NCBI GenBank assembly: GCA_018902765.1
Contig: JAHIQC010000334.1
Coordinates: 1-7,353, forward strand
Reading direction: 5' to 3'
Length of the DNA stretch: 7,353 bases
Origin: Actinomycetota bacterium
GTDB lineage: Bacteria > Actinomycetota > Coriobacteriia > Anaerosomatales > JAHIQC01
A program made the position numbers and the translations under genes. Below the pieces are notes generated by a model, which saw only the letters and a program-made list of their open reading frames with translations, was not told where the DNA came from and did not search any database. Positions within the stretch are counted from its first letter, which is position 1. Every line of letters starts with the position of its first letter. Shown here in pieces: positions 1 through 6,300 of this stretch.

Positions 1-1311
1 CACTTGGAAGATATGCACTGCATCCTCGAGGCGCTGCGCCATGTCAGAAAGCTCCTGAGCGGCCGAGGTGACTTCCTCCATACAAGCTGTCTGCTCTTCG
101 GCCGCAGCTGCGGTTTCCTGGGCGGATGCGGCGTTTTGCTCGACCACTGCGGCGATATCGTGCATCGCCCGGTCGACGGCCGACGTCCGTTGAGCCTGAT
201 CCTTCATGGATGCCGAGATCTGCTCGGCAAGCAGTGACGTGCGCGACACCGCGTCGGTGATCTGGCGAAGAGACTCGCCGGTTCGGCCAACGACCTCGCT
301 TCCGATCTCGACTTCTCGTGTGCCGATCTCCATGTACTTGACCGCTTTGGCGGTCTCATCCTGAACCTCACGGATCAGTTCGCCGATCTGCTCTGCCGCC
401 TTGCCCGAGCCCTCTGCAAGCTTGCGCACCTCGTCGGCCACGACTGAGAAGCCACGACCGGACTCTCCGGCACGCGCCGCCTCGATGGCGGCGTTGAGAG
501 ACAGAAGGTTCGTCTGGTCGGCAATCGAGGTGATGACATCCACGATGCTGCCGATCTCGTTGCTGCGCCTGCCGAGGATCTCGACCGACTGGGCAAGGGT
601 CTCAATGGCCTGCTGGACCTCGGCGATCTTGACGATGGCTTCGGATGTAGCCTTCTCGCCGCCGACCGCCACCTTGGCGGCTTCCTCGCTGGTGCGAGCA
701 GCCTCCTCGGCTTGCTTGGAGACCATGTCGGCGGTCGAGTTGATCGACTCCATCGCATTCGAGGTCTCTTCGACCTTGCGGGACTGCAGTTCAGCCCCGT
801 GGGCGATCTGCTGCACCGAGGAGGATATCTCCATGGTCGAGGATGAGATCTCCTCGGATGAGGCAGAAAGCTCCGCAGCGGCTGCGGAGACCGATTCGGC
901 GGAACGGCGTACCTGAGAGGCGATTCCGGACAGTGAGACGATCAGGAAGTTGCAGTCCTCGGCGAGCAGGCCTATCTCGTCCTTGCGGGTTACCGTCGCG
1001 CGTACAGTCAGGTCGCCTTGGCCCGCCTCGTTCATGACTCCGCCCAAGTCACGCAACGGGCGAAGGATGTGATCTTTGAACTTCCAGCGCCACAGCAAGG
1101 TGCCAAAAGGCGCCACGAACAGCATGAACAACCCGCCAAACGTGATCACGGGCAGCATCTGCGCGAATGTGAGATCCAGCTTCCACCAGGCGAAGATCGC
1201 GGATGCGATCAGTCCGAACAGGACCGGCGGACCGATCGTGAGCCAAGTCCAGATCGTGAACGTCGTCGAAAGCCCGCCCTTGATGGTGCTTTCACGATAC
1301 TCCTGAGCCAT
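1..1311 (-). CDS. Methyl-accepting chemotaxis protein lacking an extracellular sensor domain (3' partial)
   Basis: Chemoreceptor of the MCP family; it would sit in the inner membrane and control the CheA kinase through CheW. I translated 437 residues from the ATG at 1311; the frame is open to base 1, so the C-terminus and stop are missing. Two hydrophobic segments lie at about residues 18-43 and 49-75, joined by only about five residues, so there is no periplasmic ligand-binding domain. A HAMP domain follows (about 75-132, with RPL at 84-86 and DEIG at 111-114). The long coiled-coil signalling domain has its conserved hairpin tip at about 252-310, with QTNLL (266-270), [11 protein letters not shown] (273-283), GRGF (285-288) and [11 protein letters not shown] (290-300). 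Alanine/glutamate-rich segments near 205-215 and 398-420 (for example [11 protein letters not shown]) look like methylation helices. The start is supported by AGGAG 8 bp upstream. It lies 45 bp downstream of cheR on the same strand, so co-transcription is likely. Its ligand cannot be told from the sequence. Confidence 0.95.
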   Translation of the reverse strand, partial: MAQEYRESTIKGGLSTTFTIWTWLTIGPPVLFGLIASAIFAWWKLDLTFAQMLPVITFGGLFMLFVAPFGTLLWRWKFKDHILRPLRDLGGVMNEAGQGDLTVRATVTRKDEIGLLAEDCNFLIVSLSGIASQVRRSAESVSAAAAELSASSEEISSSTMEISSSVQQIAHGAELQSRKVEETSNAMESINSTADMVSKQAEEAARTSEEAAKVAVGGEKATSEAIVKIAEVQQAIETLAQSVEILGRRSNEIGSIVDVITSIADQTNLLSLNAAIEAARAGESGRGFSVVADEVRKLAEGSGKAAEQIGELIREVQDETAKAVKYMEIGTREVEIGSEVVGRTGESLRQITDAVSRTSLLAEQISASMKDQAQRTSAVDRAMHDIAAVVEQNAASAQETAAAAEEQTACMEEVTSAAQELSDMAQRLEDAVHIFQV

Positions 1312-1319
1312 CGTGCGTG

Positions 1320-1324
1320 CTCCT
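1320..1324 (-). promoter_or_regulatory. Ribosome binding site of the MCP gene
   Basis: On the minus strand this reads AGGAG within a longer purine run (AGGGGGAGGAG), 8 bp before the ATG at 1311. It fixes the MCP start. It lies in the 45-bp cheR-MCP gap, where I see neither a terminator nor a clear promoter, consistent with one transcript. Confidence 0.75.
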
Positions 1325-1356
1325 CCCCCTGTCTAGCCTGACCGGTCCCCGGCCGA

Positions 1357-2199
1357 CTAGACGCTCATGGGCTTGCGGTAGATGCGCTCTCTGCCGTTAT
1401 ACAGTTCGAACTTGCCGGACACGCTTGGAGCGAGCTTCTCGCTCCTGCCCAAGACGAGGAATCCGCCTCTGGCCAGTGCGCCCCAGAAATGCTCCAACAC
1501 CTCAGCTTGCTGCTCTCGGCTGAAGTAGATGAAGACGTTGCGACAAAAGATCACGTCTACAACACTTATCGGCCGCTCCGAGAATAGGTTCATCTGCCGG
1601 AACTTGACGTGGCGCGCGACCTCGGGCCGAACGCTGAACGTGTCTCCGTGCATGTGAAGATATCTTACCTGATGCTCCAACGGTATGCTCTGTAGCTTCT
1701 CGGCGGCGTATGTCGCCTGGCGCGCCTTGGCCAACGCACCAGGATCCAAGTCGGTGCCCAATACCGTCAACAAGAAATCCTTCTGCCGCTCTCCCAGCGC
1801 ATCCATGAACGACATCGTGATCGAGTAGGGCTCCTCGCCGGTCGCACATCCGGCAGACCACACCCTGATCATGCGGTGCCTCGTCTGCATTTTGGATTCG
1901 ATCATCAGCGGGACGATCTCACGGCGAAAGATCTCAAAGACGGTCTTGTCACGGTAGAAGTCAGTGACATTGATCGTCAGCGCATCCAGCAACGCCGCGT
2001 ACTCTGTGGGCTCTCGATCGAGTAGGTCCAGATACTGGCGGTATGAGTGAACACCCACCGAACGCATGCGCGTGGCGAGGCGCCGCTCCAGATACTGTCG
2101 GCGATAGTTCCCAAGATCGATGCCCCGTTCGACATCGATCTTGGTGATGAGTTTCTCGAGGTTGCCCCGATAAACGGGACTTGCCCCGGTGTTGTCCAC
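1357..2199 (-). CDS. cheR: Chemotaxis protein methyltransferase CheR
   Basis: S-adenosylmethionine-dependent methyltransferase that forms glutamyl methyl esters on chemoreceptors, setting adaptation opposite CheB; cytoplasmic. From the GTG at 2199 it has 280 residues, the usual CheR length. The N-terminal helical CheR domain (about 12-80) shows the family pattern: GIDL at 26-29, YLERRLATRM at 36-45, and NVTDFYRD at 77-84. The SAM-binding motif is VWSAGCATGEEPYS (113-126), with the acidic GTDLD loop at 148-152. CRNVFIYF (219-226) and GGFLVLGRSEKL (245-256) are the conserved CheR motifs of the catalytic domain. The frame is open a further 62 codons upstream, but that stretch runs into the divergent transpeptidase gene and shows no CheR homology. 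The GTG start has GAGGGGGG just upstream. The partner is probably the MCP that follows 45 bp downstream; no cheB, cheA or cheW is visible here. The main doubt is the exact start. Confidence 0.96.
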   Translation of the reverse strand: MDNTGASPVYRGNLEKLITKIDVERGIDLGNYRRQYLERRLATRMRSVGVHSYRQYLDLLDREPTEYAALLDALTINVTDFYRDKTVFEIFRREIVPLMIESKMQTRHRMIRVWSAGCATGEEPYSITMSFMDALGERQKDFLLTVLGTDLDPGALAKARQATYAAEKLQSIPLEHQVRYLHMHGDTFSVRPEVARHVKFRQMNLFSERPISVVDVIFCRNVFIYFSREQQAEVLEHFWGALARGGFLVLGRSEKLAPSVSGKFELYNGRERIYRKPMSV

Positions 2200-2203
2200 A
2201 AAG

Positions 2204-2211
2204 CCCCCCTC
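2204..2211 (-). promoter_or_regulatory. Ribosome binding site deciding the GTG start of cheR
   Basis: The minus strand reads GAGGGGGG, ending 4 bp before the GTG at 2199 (6 bp if the core is taken as GAGGGG). No ATG, GTG or TTG lies in frame between this GTG and the start of the opposing transpeptidase gene. This GTG is therefore the best start, giving a standard-length CheR. Confidence 0.6.
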
Positions 2212-2260
2212 GTGAGATACACCCAGAGTATTGTAGAATACAGGCTCACGTAACCCCTCT

Positions 2261-2267
2261 GGAAGGT
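2261..2267 (+). promoter_or_regulatory. Ribosome binding site of the L,D-transpeptidase gene
   Basis: GGAAGGT lies 9 bp before the ATG at 2277. It supports that ATG over the in-frame TTG at 2181, which would add 32 residues with no signal-peptide character and overlap cheR. The ATG is followed directly by a basic then hydrophobic signal sequence. Confidence 0.6.
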
Positions 2268-2276
2268 CACCACTCG

Positions 2277-3317
2277 ATGAGCACCCGTTCGCGAGCCCTG
2301 CGTGTCGTGAGTCTTCTGCTCGCAAGCTCCATGTTACTCGCATCGGCTGGCTTCGCGTGGGCCGTCGCGGATGACTATCGCACACGGGACATTGTTCCTG
2401 CGGGCGTGAGCTTCAACGGGGTCGATCTCGGGGGCCTTCCGGTCGACCAGGCACGTGGAGTTCTCGAAGAAGCCGTGGCCAGCGCGTACATGGGGCCCGT
2501 AGAGGTCACTATCGCGACACAGACTGCCACTTTCGACCCCGAAGGCACGATCAGCGTCGACATCGACGCCATGCTCGATTCGGCCTTCGATCCTGCGCTT
2601 TCCAGCACCGTCGCGCAGCGCTCCTATCGGCGTGTCTCGGGCGAGAGCCCTTCCTACGAAGTCGCGCCCCTGCTTGACGTGGACGGCGGCTCTGTAGGCG
2701 CCTGGGTCGCCGAACTTGCCGCGGGCGTCGATACCCCGTCGGTGGACGCAACAATGAGTATCGTCGACGGCGCGGTCGTGATGAGGCACTCCTCGGCAGG
2801 GCTTGAGACCGATCAGGAGAAGGCCGTTGCGCTTATCAGCGAGGCGCTTTTAGCGGGTACCCGTAGCGTCAAAATGCCTGTGAACGAGGTTGCCCCGCAG
2901 GTGACCGACGCGAGCATGGGCAAGGTCATCGTCGTGGATATCTCCAAGCGGACCCTCGACCTGTACGACGGCATGACCCTGGAGAAGGGGTACCGTTGCG
3001 CCGTCGGCTCTGGCGGCTTTCCCACTCCCAAGGGAACGTGGAAGATCGTCCTGAAGCGCTATCGGCCCACGTGGTACAACCCGGCACCGACCGGTTGGGG
3101 TGCCACGATGCCTGCGAGCATCCCGCCCGGCTCGAGCAACCCGTTGGGGACCCGCGCGCTGAACCTGAATGCTTCGGGCATTCGGATCCACGGCACCAAC
3201 AAGGACTCGTCGATCGGCACAGCGGCCAGTCACGGATGCATGCGCATGCATCGCTGGGACATCGAGGACCTCTACGATCGCGTCGAAGTCGGCACGCCGG
3301 TGCTCATCGTCCGCTAG
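2277..3317 (+). CDS. Exported L,D-transpeptidase (YkuD) with YoaR-type peptidoglycan-binding repeats
   Basis: Extracytoplasmic L,D-transpeptidase of the YkuD family, which forms 3-3 peptide cross-links in peptidoglycan or attaches other amines to the stem peptide. It has 346 residues. The basic N-terminus and hydrophobic stretch (about 8-30) form a signal peptide or membrane anchor, with AWA/AVA at 27-31 as possible cleavage motifs. Residues about 40-130 and 130-208 resemble PG_binding_4 (YoaR/VanW-associated) units: the first begins GVSFNGVDLGGL (43-54), and the second carries GAVVMRHSSAGLETD (165-179). The catalytic YkuD domain covers about 214-346, with TPKG (250-253), the HG pair at 305-306, and SHGCMRM (318-324). 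Cys321 is the predicted nucleophile and His305, His319 and Arg323 are the conserved partners. A second cysteine, Cys241, lies early in the domain. The gene is divergent from cheR and converges with the CWB2 surface protein. Family assignment is secure; the exact cross-link or substrate is not. Confidence 0.95.
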   Translation: MSTRSRALRVVSLLLASSMLLASAGFAWAVADDYRTRDIVPAGVSFNGVDLGGLPVDQARGVLEEAVASAYMGPVEVTIATQTATFDPEGTISVDIDAMLDSAFDPALSSTVAQRSYRRVSGESPSYEVAPLLDVDGGSVGAWVAELAAGVDTPSVDATMSIVDGAVVMRHSSAGLETDQEKAVALISEALLAGTRSVKMPVNEVAPQVTDASMGKVIVVDISKRTLDLYDGMTLEKGYRCAVGSGGFPTPKGTWKIVLKRYRPTWYNPAPTGWGATMPASIPPGSSNPLGTRALNLNASGIRIHGTNKDSSIGTAASHGCMRMHRWDIEDLYDRVEVGTPVLIVR

Positions 3318-3333
3318 CTTCGCGGGTACGAAC

Positions 3334-6300
3334 CTATGGCGAGGACAGGGCGGCCATCGCTGCCGTGCGTACTCCCGTGCTAATGGCCATCGGGCCGCCG
3401 AGGAACCTCAGCTCCCGCACGTCGGCCTTCTTGGCCGAGAGGAAATCGCCTGCCTCCACAGACAGGCTCGTGCCATTCGTGAGGATCACCACGGAGCCTG
3501 CGGCGCCTTGCATGACCCCACCCGCCAAAGCGTCCGGGTAGTTAGTGCCGGTGGCAAGTGCAGGAGTCGTCGGGGAAAGACCCAGATTGAGCGAGTTTGC
3601 GGCCACCGTCGCAGCTGTCGCGTAGCGATTGGCGCCAGCCCAACGATCTGACAGCGCGATGCCCCGCAAGTTCAGCGCAGAGACACTCGCTTCGCTGACG
3701 GCGGCCGGTCCGCCCAGGACGTAGACCTTCGTGACGCCTGCACTCTTCATGGCAGCGATGGTCGACGCCGCGATTCCCGTGGGGTTGGACAGGTACAGCG
3801 GGATACCCTTGGCGGCGGCCAAAGGTCCAGCCGCCAGCGCGTCGGGGAAGTTGCCGCCTGTGGCCACAAAGGCCGTACCGTCCCATGCCGGGCGACCCGG
3901 AACGCCGAGTGTCGCGACAGCGACCCGTGCCGAGGTCTCGTAGCGCGTGGCCCCGGAAAGCCTCGTGATAGCCGCGCTCGTCCCGGGCACGCGCGCGTCG
4001 ATCGCGATAGCGACGACAGCCGTAACAGCCGCTGTACCGCCCACGATGAACACTCGGTCGACGCCGAGTGACTGGATGCGGCTGGCCACGGCGGCGGGCA
4101 GCGCGTCTTTGCGGGTCAGCAGCAACGGCGCCTCATACGCTCCGGCAAGTCCGGCTGCCGCAAGAGCATCGGGCCAGTTCTCCCCGGATGCGATGATAGC
4201 CGTCCTGTGACCGTCAGGGCCCACGGGCATCACGCCGGAACCGAAGGTCCGGTCGCATGCCTCGATAGCGGTCAGGTAGCGATCCGCGCCCTGCACAGCG
4301 ACCGCAACTGCCGGCGGAGGCGCGGGAGCGCGTACGTAGACGACAGCGCTGCCCGGCGTGCTCACATTGCCGGCCAGATCCGAGGCGCTGTAGCTCACCG
4401 TGTAGGTGCCCGGAGCACTTCTGACAAGCGTCGCCGAGTAACCCGAAACCGTCGTCGTCGCAGAACCGTTCACGGAGTAGCTGATCGAGGCGACGCCGGA
4501 ATGCGCATCTGTGGCGCTCAGGGTCACGGTCGCCGCGCCCTCATAGCCCGCGGAGTCCACATCGTCGACCACGAGAGGCTTCTGGGCATCCACAAGCACC
4601 TGCAGGTGCTGTGTGGCGCTCCACTGCCCGTACGTGTCTCTGGCGGCCACATGTGCGTACCAGATGCCTGTTCCGGTGGCGGCAAGAGCAGCCGAGGTCA
4701 ACGTAGTCGTCTGCGTGGACACTACGGTCGACGGGCTCTGATCGAGGATCGCCCCGTATCCCAGTGTCGGGGCTCCGGTGGCGGTCCATACGAGCGCGAC
4801 GTTCAGATCGCGGCCCCACTGCCCTGCCGGGTGGCTAGAGGAAGCCAGTCCCGTCATGACCGGCGGTGCCGGCATGCGCACATGCACGGTCGTGCTGCCC
4901 TGCAGGCTTTGGTTGCCTGCATTGTCCTCGGCGGTGTAGGTGAGGGCATGATCGCCAGTGGACGTGAGCGGGATGCTGGCCACCGAGCCCGATACCGGCG
5001 TCTGAGGCACACCGTCAATCGAGTATAGGATGCGCACGACGCCCGAGTGCGCGTCGGTCGCCGAAAGGGTCACGGTGGCTGACGAGACATAACCGGCCGG
5101 ATCCACATCGTCGGCGGCGAGCGGCCTTACGGTGTCCACCAGCACCTGAAGGTGACGGGTCGCGCTCCATTGCGCGATCGAGTCCACGGCCGCGACATGC
5201 GCATACCAGGCTCCGCTACCAGTGGCGGTACCTGTGCCCGAAGTCGCGCCAGTGGTCTGCGCCACAACGCTCGTCGAGGGGCTTTGGTCAAACGCCAGCC
5301 CATAGCCGGTGATCCCTGTTCCGGTGGCGCTCCATGCCAGCGAGACGCCCAGCGCGGAGACCCAAGTCCCAACAGGATGAGTCGCCGAAGTCAGCGCAGT
5401 GACCACCGGAGCCGCAGGTGGCGGCAGTGCGCGGACGTACACGATCGCGCTACCGAGCACGCTCACGTTCCCAGCGGCATCTGATGCGATGTAGCTCACG
5501 GTGTAGGTGCCGGGGGTCGAGCGGACGATCGAGGCCGAGGCGCCTGCGACGGTCGTGGTGGCTCCCCCGCTCACGGAGTAGCTGATCGACGCGACCCCGG
5601 AATGCAGGTCAGTCGCATTGAGATTGATCGTCGCGGAACCTTCGTAGCCCGCCGGGTCGACATCGTCGGTCACGATGGGCCGGGTCATGTCCACGAGGAC
5701 CTGGAGGTGCCTTGTGGCACTCCACTGGTCATAGGAATCCACAGCCGCCACGTGCGCGTACCACGTGCCGCTCCATGTGGCCGTCCCGACTCCCAATGTC
5801 GCGGTCGTGGTCTGAGTCGAGACAACGGTCGTCGGCACCTGGTCGAACACGAGACCGTAGCCGCTGACGCCGGTCCCGGTCGCGCTCCACTCAAGCGACA
5901 CCGCGGACGAGTTGCCCCACTGCCCCAAGGGATGGCTTGCCGAGGAAAGGCCGGTCATCACCGGCGCTGCCGGAGGCCTCACATACACGGTGGCGCTGCC
6001 CATCAGGCTCACGTTGCCGGCGTTATCGGTGGCCGTGTAGGTGAGCGCGTATTCTCCCACCAAACTGAACGGGACTCTCGCCACCGATCCCGATACAGGG
6101 GCCTGAGGAACGCCATTGATCGAGTACCTGATGCTGGCCACGCCGGAGTGCAGGTCGGTCGCCGAGATCGTGATGGTGGTCGCCGAGGAGTAGCCCGCGG
6201 GGTCCACGTCGTCGGTCGCCACCGGCTTGTCGATGTCCACCAGCACCTGTCGATGCTTGGGCGCACTCCATCGACCCGCGGTGTCGTGCGCAGCCACATG

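Larger units (their letters stand above)
2200..2276. promoter_or_regulatory. Divergent cheR / L,D-transpeptidase intergenic promoter region
   Basis: This 77-bp gap between two divergent start codons must hold, or lie close to, the promoters for both directions. Its only AT-rich patch, about 2228-2240, contains a -10-like hexamer on each strand: TAGAAT on the plus strand (2234-2239) and TACAAT on the minus strand (2230-2235), overlapping by two bases. I found no good -35 hexamer at 16-18 bp for either. The assignment of these hexamers as -10 boxes is therefore tentative. I saw no riboswitch-like fold or operator palindrome. Confidence 0.3.

Noticed and set aside
401..916. Plus-strand open frame of 171 codons antisense to the MCP
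   Set aside because: It mirrors the codon pattern of the strongly conserved MCP signalling domain on the other strand and shows no domain or ribosome binding site.
2163..2171. Flagellar-sigma (sigma-28) style -10 box, TGCCCCGATAA-like, on the plus strand
   Set aside because: There is no TAAA-type -35 at about 15 bp upstream, it lies inside cheR, and it points toward the transpeptidase rather than the chemotaxis genes.
2200..2385. Longer CheR form with 62 extra N-terminal codons
   Set aside because: The extension overlaps the signal-peptide coding part of the divergent transpeptidase, has no CheR-like sequence, and the GTG at 2199 with its purine-rich upstream gives the normal CheR length.
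3308..3330. Hairpin at the convergent gene ends as a bidirectional terminator
   Set aside because: I can pair CGT+CCGC with GCGG+ACG around a two-base bulge, but the stem is short, overlaps the transpeptidase stop codon, and has no T-tract on either side.
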